A stretch of DNA of 64,000 nt from Deltaproteobacteria bacterium (GCA_016704445.1 JADJAE010000009.1:124001-188000), one strand, 5' to 3'. Positions 8,735 to 18,875 are shown, numbered from the stretch's first letter. Made by a program: numbers and translations. The notes: generated from the letters alone by a model not told the origin.

Positions 8735-10048
8735 ATGAAGACACCGCCCGCACCTCGTCCCGTCACCGGCCGCCTGGGCATCCTGCTGCCGGGCCTCGGA
8801 GCCGTCTCCACCACCTTCATCGCCGGGGTCGAGATGATCCGCCGAGGCCTCGCCGAGCCGGTCGGGTCGCTCACGCAGATGGGCACCGTCCGGGTGGGCA
8901 AGCGCACCGACGCGACCTCCCCCCGCATCTCCGACTTCGTCCCGCTGGCCCCGCTCGACAGCATCGAGTTCGGCGCCTGGGACATCTTCCCCGACAACGC
9001 CTACGCCGCGGCCTCCAAGGCCGGCGTGCTCTCCAAGGAGCACCTCGCGCTGGTGAAGGACTTCCTCGAGGGCATCGTCCCCATGAAGGCGGTGTTCGAC
9101 CCCGGCTACGTGAAGCGCCTCGAGGGCACGCACGTGAAGACCGGCGCCTCCAAGATGCACCTCGCCGAGCAGCTCATGGAGGACATCGCCGCCTTCAAGC
9201 GCGAGCGCAACGTCGAGCGCTGCGTGGCCGTGTGGTGCGGATCGACCGAGACCTGGCGCGCCCCGACCGCGGTGCACGCCAGCCTCGAGGCCTTCGAGCA
9301 GGGCCTGCGCGACAGCTCCGACGACATCGCCCCGAGCGCCATCTACGCCTACGCCTGCCTGCGCTCGGGCGTCCCCTACGCCAACGGCGCGCCCAACCTC
9401 TCGCTCGACTTCCCGGCGATGCAAGAGCTGGCGAAGCGAGAGTCGATGCCCATCGCGGGCAAGGACTTCAAGACCGGCCAGACCCTGATGAAGACCATCC
9501 TGGCGCCTGGCTTCAAGGCCCGGCTGCTGGGCCTCGACGGCTGGTACAGCACCAACATCCTGGGCAACCGCGACGGCGAGGTGCTCGACGACCCGGAGAG
9601 CTTCAAGTCCAAGGAGGTCTCCAAGCTCGGGGTGCTGGAGCACATCTTCCAGCCGAAGCTCTACCCCAAGCTCTACGGGCACTACTCCCACGTGGTGCGC
9701 ATCAACTACTACCCCCCGCGCGGCGACAACAAAGAGGGCTGGGACAACATCGACATCTTCGGGTGGCTCAACTACCCGATGCAGATCAAGGTCGACTTCC
9801 TCTGCCGCGACTCCATCCTCGCGGCGCCCATCGTCCTCGACCTCGCGCTCTTCCTCGACCTCGCCAGCCGGGCGAACATGTCGGGCACCCAGGAGTGGCT
9901 GAGCTTCTACTTCAAGAGCCCGATGACCGCGCCGGGCCTCTACCCCGAGCACGACCTCTTCATCCAGCTCATGAAGCTCAAGAACACCCTGCGGTGGATG
10001 AAGGGCGTCGAGCTCATCACCCACCTCGGCGTCGAGTACTACGACTGA
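8735..10048 (+). CDS. myo-Inositol-1-phosphate synthase
   Basis: 437 residues. It converts glucose 6-phosphate to 1D-myo-inositol 3-phosphate using NAD in the cytosol. The N-terminal Gly-rich NAD site is ILLPGLGAVSTTFIAG. Conserved family blocks are NGAPNLSLDFPAMQELA, the catalytic-lysine region IAGKDFKTGQT, LGLDGWYSTNILGNRDG (normally GWYSTNILGNxDG) and DSILAAPIVLDLALF. Length fits the bacterial/archaeal-type MIPS. The gene lies 38 bp after the MFS gene and close to, but divergent from, genes for two nucleotidyltransferases and a CDP-alcohol transferase, suggesting the product is the precursor for an inositol-phosphate headgroup or solute. Expected gene name ino1/MIPS. Confidence 0.93.
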   Translation: MKTPPAPRPVTGRLGILLPGLGAVSTTFIAGVEMIRRGLAEPVGSLTQMGTVRVGKRTDATSPRISDFVPLAPLDSIEFGAWDIFPDNAYAAASKAGVLSKEHLALVKDFLEGIVPMKAVFDPGYVKRLEGTHVKTGASKMHLAEQLMEDIAAFKRERNVERCVAVWCGSTETWRAPTAVHASLEAFEQGLRDSSDDIAPSAIYAYACLRSGVPYANGAPNLSLDFPAMQELAKRESMPIAGKDFKTGQTLMKTILAPGFKARLLGLDGWYSTNILGNRDGEVLDDPESFKSKEVSKLGVLEHIFQPKLYPKLYGHYSHVVRINYYPPRGDNKEGWDNIDIFGWLNYPMQIKVDFLCRDSILAAPIVLDLALFLDLASRANMSGTQEWLSFYFKSPMTAPGLYPEHDLFIQLMKLKNTLRWMKGVELITHLGVEYYD

Positions 10049-10070
10049 CCCCTTCCAACGGCCGATCGCT

Positions 10071-10092
10071 CCCACGCACCGACTCGCGTGGG
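10071..10092 (+). terminator. Stem-loop after the inositol-phosphate synthase gene
   Basis: CCCACGC and GCGTGGG form a perfect 7-bp GC stem with an 8-base loop, 23 bp after the MIPS stop codon and before the GH31 start. There is no T-run, as is common in GC-rich genomes, so it may terminate or attenuate transcription between the two genes. Confidence 0.4.
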
Positions 10093-10113
10093 CCCCTCAG
10101 GCCAGTGACGAGC

Positions 10114-12009
10114 ATGGCCGTGACCCGCGCACCGATCCTCCTCCCCATCGCCCTCGCGGCCCTCGGTTGCAACAACACCGTCGCGGTCACCCGCGACGGC
10201 CTCGGCGCCGACGTCCCCACCTCGGACCTCGGTGCCGTCGTCGACGCGCCCCCTGAGGTCGACCTGAGCCCCGCCGACGACGCGGGGACGTGCACCTGGG
10301 ACGCTGCGGTGGAAGACGTTCCGGTGCCGCGCATCCACACGCCGCGCTGGGCCTTCGAGCCGTGGATCTCCAAGGACATCTCCACCACCGCCGACACCTA
10401 CGCCTTCGTCGACGGCTTCAGGGAGCGCGACATCCCCGTCGGCGCGGTGGTGCTCGATAGCCCCTGGGAGACCCACTACAACACCTTCGAGCCCTCCCCC
10501 TCGCGCTACCCCGACTTCGACCGGATGGTGGGCGACATGCACTCCCGCGGGGTGCGCGTGGTGCTCTGGATCACCCAGATGGTGAACCAGTCGGGCTACG
10601 ACCTGGAGACCGGCGGCGACACCTACCTGGGCCCGTCGCCCAACTTCGCCGAGGGGCTGCGCTGCCAGTTCTATGTCAACGACGGCCAGCTCTACACCTG
10701 GTGGAAGGGCCGAGGCGCGGGCGTGGACTTCTTCAACCCGCGCGCCCGCTCGTGGTGGCACGCGCAGCAGAACCGGGTGCTCGACGCGGGCATCGACGGC
10801 TGGAAGCTCGACTTCGGAGAGAGCTACGTCACCGGCAACACGGTGAGCACCGCGGCCGGTGACCGCCCGCACCAGGAATACAGCGAGGCGTATTACCGGG
10901 ACTTCCTCTCCTACGGCGTGCAGCGCCGGGGGAGGGAGTTCGTGACCATGGTTCGCCCGTGGGACGAGTCGTACCAGTTTCCGGGGCGCTTCTTCGCTCG
11001 CCGGGAGCACTCGCCCGTGGCCTGGGTGGGCGACAACCGCCGCGACTGGATCGGCCTCGAAGACGCCCTCGACCACATCTTCCGCTCGGCCGCCGCGGGC
11101 TACGTGATGCTCGGCTCGGACGTCGGCGGCTACCTCGACCGCGACGACCGCAACCTGATGACCGAGGTGCCCTTCGACCCGGTCAACTTCGCGCGGTGGA
11201 CGGCCGTCGGCGCGATGAGCCCCTTCATGCAGCTCCACGGTCGCGGCAACTTCACGCCCTGGACGGTGCCCGAGCGGGCGACGGAGATCGCGGAGATCTA
11301 CCGCTACTACTCCAAGCTCCACCACGCGCTGGTGCCCTACCTCTACGCGCTGGCCGAGGAGGCCTACGCGGGCGGTCCCCCCATCGTGAGGCCCTTCGGC
11401 GACATGGTGAACTGGCCGCACAACTACACCTACCGGCTGGGCCCGGCCTTCCTGGTGGCGCCCATCCTCGACGCGACGGGCCGGCGCAACATCTCTGTCC
11501 CCGACGGCGCCTGGTACAGCTGGTGGAACCAGGACGCCCCCTCCTTCGCAGGCGGCCGCGTCATCGAGGACCAGGACTACAGCAACATCCACCAGATCCC
11601 GATCTGGGTGCGCTCCGGGGCGATCATCCCGCTCAACCTGGAGGACGCCACGCTGGGCTTCGGCAACGCCTCCGGCCGCGGCGCGCTCACGATCCTGGTC
11701 TACCCCGACACCAACCCGTCGAGCTTCAACCTCCACGAGGGCGACACCCCGAGCCCGGTCACCGCCGTTCGCGGCCTCGACTCCGCCACGCTCTCCATCG
11801 GCCCGGTCACGACGCCGGTGCTGCTGCGCGTCCGCTTCGATCCTGGCGCGCGCAGGGTCTCCGTCGACAACGCCCGGGTGTCGCAGCACGCGACCCGCGA
11901 GGCCTTCGACGCGGCGCCCGAGGGCTTCTGGGTGGAGCCCTCGATGCGCTGGGTCTGGGTGAAGCTCGGCCCCTCGACCGCCACGCGCCCCGTGCGCATC
12001 GGGCTGTAG
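10114..12009 (+). CDS. GH31 family alpha-glycosidase lipoprotein
   Basis: 631 residues. The N-terminus (ILLPIALAALGCNN) is a lipoprotein-type signal with a slightly unusual lipobox (ALGC), then an Asp-rich linker. The GH31 (beta/alpha)8 domain carries the nucleophile Asp near residue 233 in DGWKLDFGES and the acid/base Asp near 307 in AWVGDNRRDW. MLGSDVGGYLDR and GAMSPFMQLHGRGNFTPW are also typical substrate-site segments. The C-terminal beta domains follow (IPIWVRSGAIIPL). Members hydrolyse alpha-glucosides, alpha-xylosides or sulfoquinovosides; the arginine/tryptophan pattern that would settle this cannot be judged by eye. The cofactor gene moaB follows after 9 bp, probably in the same transcript but unrelated in function. 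Start chosen at the ATG that gives the signal peptide. Confidence 0.87.
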   Translation: MAVTRAPILLPIALAALGCNNTVAVTRDGLGADVPTSDLGAVVDAPPEVDLSPADDAGTCTWDAAVEDVPVPRIHTPRWAFEPWISKDISTTADTYAFVDGFRERDIPVGAVVLDSPWETHYNTFEPSPSRYPDFDRMVGDMHSRGVRVVLWITQMVNQSGYDLETGGDTYLGPSPNFAEGLRCQFYVNDGQLYTWWKGRGAGVDFFNPRARSWWHAQQNRVLDAGIDGWKLDFGESYVTGNTVSTAAGDRPHQEYSEAYYRDFLSYGVQRRGREFVTMVRPWDESYQFPGRFFARREHSPVAWVGDNRRDWIGLEDALDHIFRSAAAGYVMLGSDVGGYLDRDDRNLMTEVPFDPVNFARWTAVGAMSPFMQLHGRGNFTPWTVPERATEIAEIYRYYSKLHHALVPYLYALAEEAYAGGPPIVRPFGDMVNWPHNYTYRLGPAFLVAPILDATGRRNISVPDGAWYSWWNQDAPSFAGGRVIEDQDYSNIHQIPIWVRSGAIIPLNLEDATLGFGNASGRGALTILVYPDTNPSSFNLHEGDTPSPVTAVRGLDSATLSIGPVTTPVLLRVRFDPGARRVSVDNARVSQHATREAFDAAPEGFWVEPSMRWVWVKLGPSTATRPVRIGL

Positions 12010-12018
12010 GCACCGCCG

Positions 12019-12513
12019 ATGACCCACCAGGGAGCGCTCACGCCTCGCGTCGCCACCGTCACCATCAGCGACACGCGCACCGCCGCGGACGACCTCGGCG
12101 GCGAGCTGCTGGGCGAGCGCCTCCGGGCCGCAGGCGCCGTGGTGGTCTCTCACGCGAGGGTCACCGATGACCCGGCGGCGATCCGCGCGGCGGTGGAGCT
12201 GCTGCTCTCGGCCCCGCAGATCGACGCGGTGATCACCACTGGAGGCACCGGGATCGCGCCGCGCGACCAGACCATCGAGGCCCTCTCGCCGCTGCTGGAG
12301 AAGACCCTCGACGGCTTCGGCGAGGCCTTCCGCCGGCTGTCCTGGGATCAGGTGGGCGCTCGCTCGATGCTCTCTCGCGCGGTGGCGGGCGTGGCGAGGG
12401 GGAGGGTGCTGGTGCTGCTCCCGGGGAGCCCGAAGGCGGTCGCGCTGGCCGTCGACGCGGTGCTGGCCCCGGTGCTCGGTCACATGGTGGCGCTGCTGCG
12501 CAAGGCGCCGTGA
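12019..12513 (+). CDS. moaB: Molybdopterin adenylyltransferase-type protein MoaB/MogA
   Basis: 164 residues. It binds molybdopterin and adenylates it before metal insertion. Characteristic motifs are VTISDTRTAADDLGG (start of the MoCF fold), VITTGGTGIAPRDQTIEA (the GGTG substrate loop), and LPGSPKAVALAVD at the C-terminus. The length matches MoaB rather than the larger plant/animal fusions. The stop codon overlaps the first possible moeA start, and moaD follows, so moaB-moeA-moaD form one molybdenum cofactor operon behind the GH31 gene. Confidence 0.92.
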   Translation: MTHQGALTPRVATVTISDTRTAADDLGGELLGERLRAAGAVVVSHARVTDDPAAIRAAVELLLSAPQIDAVITTGGTGIAPRDQTIEALSPLLEKTLDGFGEAFRRLSWDQVGARSMLSRAVAGVARGRVLVLLPGSPKAVALAVDAVLAPVLGHMVALLRKAP

Positions 12514-12536
12514 GCGGATTGGAGGGGATGCGGGCG

Positions 12537-13745
12537 ATGTTGACCTACGAAGAGGCCCTCGAGCGGGTGCTCGGCGACGTGGCCGTCGCGGGCGTGGAGC
12601 GCGTGGACTGCGCCCTGGCGGTGGGGCGGGTGCTCGCCGCGGAGGTGCGGTCTGGGGCGAACGTCCCTGCCTTCGACCGCAGCACGATGGACGGCTACGC
12701 GGTGCGAAGCGCCGACCTCGCGAGCGCGACGTCCACGCTGCCGGTGGTGGGCGAGTCCGCCGCGGGAGGCGCCTGGCCCGAAGCCCTCGCGGAGGGGACC
12801 ACGATGCGCATCTTCACCGGCGCCCCGCTCCCCGAGGAGGCCGACGCGGTGGTGATGCAGGAGGAGGTGACCCGCGACGGAGACCGGGCGCACTTTACTC
12901 GCGCGGTAAAGCCTGGCGCCAGCGTCCACCGCGCCGGGAGCGACCTCGCCGAGGGCGCCGTGGTGCTCCCGGCCGGAACGCGCGTGACCCCCTTCCACGT
13001 CCCCGCCCTGGTGGGCGTCGAGGCGCTCCGTCTCTCCGTGGCGCGCCGCCCGGTGGTGTCCATCATCCTCACCGGCGACGAGCTCCGCGACGCCGGAACC
13101 CCTGCCCGGCGGGGCAAGATCGTCGACGTGATCGGCCCCGGGCTCTCGGCCCTGGTGACCGCGTGCGGCGGTCTCGCCCGCGTCGAGCCCACGGTGGTCG
13201 ACGACCGCGACTCGGTGCGCGCGACGGTGCGTCGAGCGCTTCGCGGCGCCGACCTGGTGCTCACGGTGGGCGGCGTGAGCGTGGGCGACCGCGACGTGGT
13301 GCGCGACTCCCTGGAGGCCGAAGGGGTCGCGCTCGACTTCTGGCGGGTGGCGATCAAGCCGGGCAAGCCCCTGTGCCTGGGCCGCTCTCGCGACGGGGTG
13401 CGGGTGCTGGGGCTGCCGGGCAACCCCTCCTCGGCGCTGCTGACCTTCACGCTCTTCGGCGCCCCGCTTCTTCGGGCGCTGCAGGGCGATCGACAGCCCG
13501 TGGCCCCTCGCTTCGAGGCGGCGCTGGGGAGAGCGATCACCCGCGCCCCCGGGAGGAAGGAGTTCGTGAGGGTGCGGCTCGACGCGTCGACGCGCCCGCT
13601 GCCGACGGTGACGCCGCTCGACAACCAGCAGTCGGGGGCCTTCACCTCCTTCGCGTGGGCCGACGCGCTGGCAGAGCTCGAGGCCGACGCGACCTCACTC
13701 CCCGCGGGCTCGCCAGTGCGGTGCCTCCGCCTGCAGGACCTCTGA
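12537..13745 (+). CDS. moeA: Molybdopterin molybdenumtransferase MoeA
   Basis: 402 residues from the preferred ATG (MLTYEEALERVL). A GGAGGGG ribosome-binding sequence lies 9 bp before it. An earlier GTG at 12510 overlapping the moaB stop, or ATG 12528, is possible but badly spaced. The enzyme inserts molybdate into adenylated molybdopterin. The segments VPAFDRSTMDGYAVRS, IFTGAPLPEEADAVVMQEE, GDELRDAG, LTVGGVSVGDRD and LGLPGNPSSALLTF are the standard MoeA blocks across domains I-III. The C-terminal domain IV ends at the stop, with moaD starting 3 bp later. Confidence 0.94.
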   Translation: MLTYEEALERVLGDVAVAGVERVDCALAVGRVLAAEVRSGANVPAFDRSTMDGYAVRSADLASATSTLPVVGESAAGGAWPEALAEGTTMRIFTGAPLPEEADAVVMQEEVTRDGDRAHFTRAVKPGASVHRAGSDLAEGAVVLPAGTRVTPFHVPALVGVEALRLSVARRPVVSIILTGDELRDAGTPARRGKIVDVIGPGLSALVTACGGLARVEPTVVDDRDSVRATVRRALRGADLVLTVGGVSVGDRDVVRDSLEAEGVALDFWRVAIKPGKPLCLGRSRDGVRVLGLPGNPSSALLTFTLFGAPLLRALQGDRQPVAPRFEAALGRAITRAPGRKEFVRVRLDASTRPLPTVTPLDNQQSGAFTSFAWADALAELEADATSLPAGSPVRCLRLQDL

Positions 13746-13748
13746 GCG

Positions 13749-14006
13749 ATGACCGACGTGATCTCCTTGAAGGTGCTGTGCTTCGCGGCCGCGCGCGAGC
13801 TAGTCGGCCAGGCCGAGCTGGCGTGGACGATCGCTGGGGGGGCGACGGTGGCGACGCTCCGCGAGGCGCTGTTCGAGCGCTACCCGGCGCTGGCAGGGCA
13901 CGCTCGCTCGCTGCGCTTCGCCGTCAACGGCGAGTACGCGAAGGACGATCGGGTGTTGAGGGAGGGCGACGAGGTGGCGGTGATTCCGCCGGTCGCAGGG
14001 GGCTGA
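13749..14006 (+). CDS. moaD: Molybdopterin synthase sulfur carrier subunit MoaD
   Basis: 85 residues with a ubiquitin-like fold, ending in the essential Gly-Gly (PPVAGG) that is thiocarboxylated and passes sulfur to precursor Z in the MoaE complex. FAVNGEYAKDDRVLREGDEVAVIPP is the usual strand before the tail. It starts 3 bp after moeA. No moaE, moaA or moaC is present, so these must lie elsewhere. Confidence 0.93.
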   Translation: MTDVISLKVLCFAAARELVGQAELAWTIAGGATVATLREALFERYPALAGHARSLRFAVNGEYAKDDRVLREGDEVAVIPPVAGG

Positions 14007-14020
14007 GAAGAAGACGGGAG

Positions 14021-14039
14021 GAGGCGATCAGCTCGCCTC
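14021..14039. terminator. Hairpin between convergent moaD and carD
   Basis: GAGGCGA and TCGCCTC form a 7-bp stem with a 5-base loop, overlapping the stop codon of the carD-like gene and 15 bp past the moaD stop. The placement between two convergent genes suggests a bidirectional terminator, although there is no T-run. Confidence 0.45.
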
Positions 14040-14531
14040 GGCGAAGATCGCCTCGATCTCCTGCTCGATCTGGGCTTCGGTGATGTGCCGGGCCATCGCG
14101 AGCTCCTTGAAGAGCAGTCCGCGCGCCTGGTCCATCAGCCGACGCTCTCCATAGGAGAGGTCTTTCTCGCTGCGGAACTTGATGCGGTAGAGGTCGCGCA
14201 GCACCTTGGCGACCTCGTGCGGAGAGCCGCTCTTGATCATCTCGTTGTAGGCGCGCTGCCGACGGTTCCACGGCCCGGCCCCGACGGCCTTGTCGGCGGT
14301 CTTGAACACGTCCATCACCGCGTCGGCGTCGACCTGTGACATCACCGTGCGCAGCCCGACCGAGTCCGAGGTCTGCGTCGGAACCATCACCCGCATCCCC
14401 GTCTCGAGGATCTTCACGACGTAGAAGGCCTTCGTAGCTCCGGCGATCTCCCGTCGCTCGATGCCAGTGACCTCGCCAAGCCCGTGGGCCGGGTGAACCG
14501 CGTTGTCTCCAACCTGGAAGCTCGATTGCAT
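14028..14531 (-). CDS. CarD/CdnL family transcriptional regulator
   Basis: 167 residues from ATG 14531 (MQSSFQVGDNAVHPAHG). The open frame extends upstream but without CarD similarity. The N-terminal Tudor-like RNA polymerase interaction domain (about 1-65) begins FQVGDNAVHPAHGLGEVTGI, the usual start of CarD_CdnL_TRCF proteins. A helical C-terminal domain follows with the conserved WNRRQRAYNEMI and SEKDLSYGERRLMDQAR segments. Such proteins bind the RNA polymerase beta subunit and stabilise open complexes, for example at rRNA promoters, and are widespread in myxobacteria. The gene is single, convergent with moaD, with 177 bp upstream that should contain its promoter. Confidence 0.9.
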   Translation of the reverse strand: MQSSFQVGDNAVHPAHGLGEVTGIERREIAGATKAFYVVKILETGMRVMVPTQTSDSVGLRTVMSQVDADAVMDVFKTADKAVGAGPWNRRQRAYNEMIKSGSPHEVAKVLRDLYRIKFRSEKDLSYGERRLMDQARGLLFKELAMARHITEAQIEQEIEAIFAEAS

Positions 14532-14708
14532 CCCGCTTGTACCTCCGCGCGCGCCAAACATCGCTGCGATACTCCCCGAGGAGAGTACCGCTACCGGGTC
14601 ACCGCGGCGCATCTTTTCTGGTGAAGCAGAGCACCGTCGCTGACCGAAGGTGCAGGTCGCCTCATCGCCACCGCAGCCTACGAGAACTATCACGCCGAAC
14701 GCGTTGCG

Positions 14709-15692
14709 TCAAAGTTCACGGCGCCCCGGCGCCTCGACGGTGCCTGTGGCGAGCGACACGAGCGCCCTCAATCCCCGCCATGGGATCACGAAGGCCCCTC
14801 GCCACTGATCGCCCTCCTGGCTCCATGCCTCGTCCGTGGGTCGCATCCAATCGTCCGCGCCCACCGCCATCCCCATCGGGCTCGCGGCCATGGTCGTGAG
14901 CAGCCGGGTCATACGAGCGGGTGTATTCGGTGGCAGCGCTCCCGCCAGCACGACGGTCACCCGCAGCCCGTCCTCCGCGGCGTCGGCGCGCAGCTCGGTC
15001 CATCGCAGCGAGGCGGTGAGGGCGGCGGAGTCGGGGCTCTCGACCTCCGCGGGCGCGCCCTCGAGGTGCCAGCGGATCAGCTCCGGGGGATCGGGCTGCG
15101 GCCCCATCCGGCGGTCGTCGATGAGCCGGTCGACCAGGCGCGGGTCTCGCTCGGACCTCGCGAGCAGGCCGCACGCGGCATCCGTCGCGAGGGCCACGGC
15201 CTGGCCCCCGAGCATCCCCTCGATGCGGGCGATGCCCGGCCCCGCCTCGCCTCGACGTTGAGGCGGGAGCATCCGGTCCCAGTGCAGGTCGATGATGCGA
15301 CGGGCGTCGAAGGGACCCGCCGCCAGCGACACCGAGGCGCCGCCGCGCTCGACCTGCAGCGCCCGGTCGATGGTGCGCACGTCGACGCCGACGCGCTCGG
15401 CCTCCGCCAGCAGCGCCCTCTCTCCCGCATCACGGGATAGCTGGGACAGCAGAGGCCCTAGCTGGGGGTGATCGAAGAGGGCGCGCGGCCGCAGCCAGAG
15501 CCAGCGTCGGGCGTGCGGCGGCGCCATCGCGCTCAGGCTCGTCGGACAGGTGGCTGTGGCGGGTCTGGGAGCGCGGGCGGAGGTCGGGAGCGGAGTCGCG
15601 TGGCGGGAGGCGCATCCCCCCGTCGCGCCGAGCGAGGCCAGCAGGAAGCATCGCCCCCACGGCACCCACCCGGCTCGTCGGAGTCGGCGCAT
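14709..15692 (-). CDS. Hypothetical lipoprotein downstream of recA
   Basis: 327 residues. A lipoprotein signal with lipobox (LLASLGATGGC, Cys at about residue 27) is clear. The mature part contains ARRWLWLRPRALFDHPQLGP and alternating strand-like segments, including RIIDLHWDRML, TASLRWTELRADAAEDGLRV and a C-terminal WRGAFVIPWRGL. I do not recognise a family; the pattern resembles lipoproteins that score or bound a value over repeated beta segments, but nothing catalytic is seen. It starts 7 bp after the recA stop, so it is probably transcribed with recA, although a functional link is not implied. Confidence 0.65.
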   Translation of the reverse strand: MRRLRRAGWVPWGRCFLLASLGATGGCASRHATPLPTSARAPRPATATCPTSLSAMAPPHARRWLWLRPRALFDHPQLGPLLSQLSRDAGERALLAEAERVGVDVRTIDRALQVERGGASVSLAAGPFDARRIIDLHWDRMLPPQRRGEAGPGIARIEGMLGGQAVALATDAACGLLARSERDPRLVDRLIDDRRMGPQPDPPELIRWHLEGAPAEVESPDSAALTASLRWTELRADAAEDGLRVTVVLAGALPPNTPARMTRLLTTMAASPMGMAVGADDWMRPTDEAWSQEGDQWRGAFVIPWRGLRALVSLATGTVEAPGRREL

Positions 15693-15699
15693 CGGACGA

Positions 15700-16788
<1,089 letters not shown>

Positions 16789-16923
16789 GGTGGTCTCTCC
16801 TGAGGGTTGTGACGTGGTGCGGTGGCGTTCGCCCTCTCGGCGCCGCGTCACGCAGCCGATGTATGCCCCGGCACTGAACAGACGACAAGGCCCTGTCCCG
16901 GCCTCCGTGACATATCCTGTCCG

Positions 16924-17499
16924 TCAGCCGTCGGTGCCGAGCGGCGCGCGGGCGAGGGCGATGTACTCCGCGCCCTTGGAAAACAGGTCACTCCGGTAGA
17001 GCGTGACCGCTGCGATGGTGCCCACGCCGCAGTCGGTGCCGGGCGGCGTGATCGTCCCGAGGCTGCCCCGGGACGAGCGCACCCGCCCGAGCGTCATGTG
17101 CCCCACGAAGGGCCGGTCGGCCTTCGGGAAGCCGATGGCCCCGAGCGCTGTCTCGATCCGCTCGGCGAGCTTCGCGAGGCCCTCGTGGCCGCGGGAGACG
17201 TCGGCGTAGAGGACCTTCGGCGAGTCGCGGTCGGGGAAGCTCGCGAGGCCGCCGACGCCCACCAGCAGCGTCGGGGTCGCCTTCGCCGCCGAACGCATCG
17301 CCTCGGCCACGGGCTCGATCAGCCCCTGGTCGATGTCGCCCAGGAACCGCAGCGTGAAGTGCAGGTTGGGAGCGGGGACCCAGCGCACCTCCCAGCCCGC
17401 GGCGTCGGCGAGCGCGCGGGTCGAGCGGGAGAGCTCCTGCACCTTGCGGGTGGCGCCGAGGTCGAGGGTGCAGCCGATGAAGGCGCGGACGGTCTCCAT
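16924..17499 (-). CDS. thpR: RNA 2',3'-cyclic phosphodiesterase ThpR (LigT family)
   Basis: 191 residues. The 2H phosphoesterase signature is present twice, HFTLRF and HMTLGR, which place the two catalytic histidines. RAFIGCTL at the N-terminus is typical of ThpR. It hydrolyses RNA 2',3'-cyclic phosphate ends, and family members were first described as 2'-5' RNA ligases. The ATG overlaps the cinA stop codon (ATGA). The order cinA-thpR-recA is a widely conserved synteny in bacteria. Confidence 0.9.
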   Translation of the reverse strand: METVRAFIGCTLDLGATRKVQELSRSTRALADAAGWEVRWVPAPNLHFTLRFLGDIDQGLIEPVAEAMRSAAKATPTLLVGVGGLASFPDRDSPKVLYADVSRGHEGLAKLAERIETALGAIGFPKADRPFVGHMTLGRVRSSRGSLGTITPPGTDCGVGTIAAVTLYRSDLFSKGAEYIALARAPLGTDG

Positions 17500-18737
17500 C
17501 AGCCGCACACGGAGGCGAGCGCCGCGGGCACCGGGCCGAGGCACGCGTCGCGCACCATCGAGAGCGCCATGTACGCCGCCTGCCGCTGCACCATGGCCCG
17601 GTCGCCCTCGAAGCGCGCCACGCGCTCGGTCACCCCGCCTGCTCCCTCCAGCGCCAGGAACACCAGCCCGACAGGCTTCTCCGCGCTGCCGCCAGTGGGG
17701 CCCGCGACGCCGCTCACGGCGATGGACAGGTCGGCCCCGCTCACCCTGCGCGCCCCCGCGGCCATCGCCCGGGCGCACTCCCGAGACACCGCTCCGTGCC
17801 CGAGGAGGAGCTCGTTGGAGACGTGGAGCACCCGCTCCTTGGAGGCGTTGGAGTAGGTCACCGCGTCGAGCAGCAGGTACTCGCTCGATCCAGCCACCGC
17901 CGTCAGCATCGAGCCGATGAGCCCGCCGGTGCAGCTCTCGGCGACCGCGAGGGTCAGGCCGCGGGACCGCAGCGCCCGGCCCACGCAGGCCGCGTAGGAC
18001 TGGTCGTCGTCGCCGAAGACCGCCCCGCCGAGCCGCGCCCGCACCTCCTCCACCACCCGGGCGAGCCGCTCGCTGGCCTCGGCGCGGTCGTGCCCGAGGG
18101 CGCGGATGGTCAGCGTGACCTCCGGCGTCGTCGCACGGAACCCGAAGGACACCTGCGGCCCCGCGAGGTCGCGCAGCCGGGCCTCGAGGGCCGCCTCGGA
18201 GACGCCGCACGTTCGCAGCCGGGCCCGCACATCGAGGGGCTGGGCCAGGCCGATGATGTGCCGCAGCGCCGTCGACTCGAAGACGCCCTCCATCGCCGCC
18301 GGATCGCCCGGGAGGAAGAGCGCCTGCGCGCCGCCGACGCGGATCGCGAAGGCCCGCTCGTGCGCCGCGCGACCCAGCCAGAGCGCGCCTTCTGGAAGCT
18401 CCAGCGTGCGGAGGTCGAGGGTGCCGCTCGTCCGGCGGAGCGAGACCTCCTCCAGCGAGGGGTCGACCACGCGAGGCACGCCGAGCGCGTCGGCCACCGC
18501 GTCGACGGTCACGTCGTCGCCGGTCGGGCCGAGGCCCCCGGTGGCCACGATGACCCGAGCGCTCTGGCCCAGCCGCGCCAGCGTCGCCGCGAGGCGAGGG
18601 CGGCTGGCGTCCACGCAGACCCGCTCGCTCACCTCGAAGCCCAGGGAGGTCATCCGCGACGCGAGCCAGTCAGCGTTGCTGTCCGCGACCTCCCCGCGAG
18701 TGATCTCCGACCCGACCGAAACAATCGCCGCCACCAC
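17499..18737 (-). CDS. cinA: CinA family protein / nicotinamide-nucleotide amidohydrolase
   Basis: 412 residues with two domains. The N-terminal MoCF-like domain (about 1-165, IVSVGSEITRGEVADSNADW, ATGGLGPTGDDVT) has ADP-ribose pyrophosphatase activity in studied members. The C-terminal CinA domain (about 255-405, LAVAESCTGGLIGSMLTAVAG, VSGVAGPTGGSAEKPVG) is the NMN deamidase of pyridine-nucleotide recycling. Both cores are complete. It is the first gene of cinA-thpR-recA on the minus strand. Role in competence is historical and not implied here. Confidence 0.93.
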   Translation of the reverse strand: MVAAIVSVGSEITRGEVADSNADWLASRMTSLGFEVSERVCVDASRPRLAATLARLGQSARVIVATGGLGPTGDDVTVDAVADALGVPRVVDPSLEEVSLRRTSGTLDLRTLELPEGALWLGRAAHERAFAIRVGGAQALFLPGDPAAMEGVFESTALRHIIGLAQPLDVRARLRTCGVSEAALEARLRDLAGPQVSFGFRATTPEVTLTIRALGHDRAEASERLARVVEEVRARLGGAVFGDDDQSYAACVGRALRSRGLTLAVAESCTGGLIGSMLTAVAGSSEYLLLDAVTYSNASKERVLHVSNELLLGHGAVSRECARAMAAGARRVSGADLSIAVSGVAGPTGGSAEKPVGLVFLALEGAGGVTERVARFEGDRAMVQRQAAYMALSMVRDACLGPVPAALASVCG

Positions 18738-18875
18738 GTTGGCCGGGACGGTACGGTCGCGCCGCGCACACGGTCAAGGCGTCGCGCGGGCCGATCCGGT
18801 GTATCAAGCGCAGCTCTGACCCCGAAGCTGAACACCGACCAACGCCTCGGGTACCTGCTGGGCGCGTTCGGCGCC

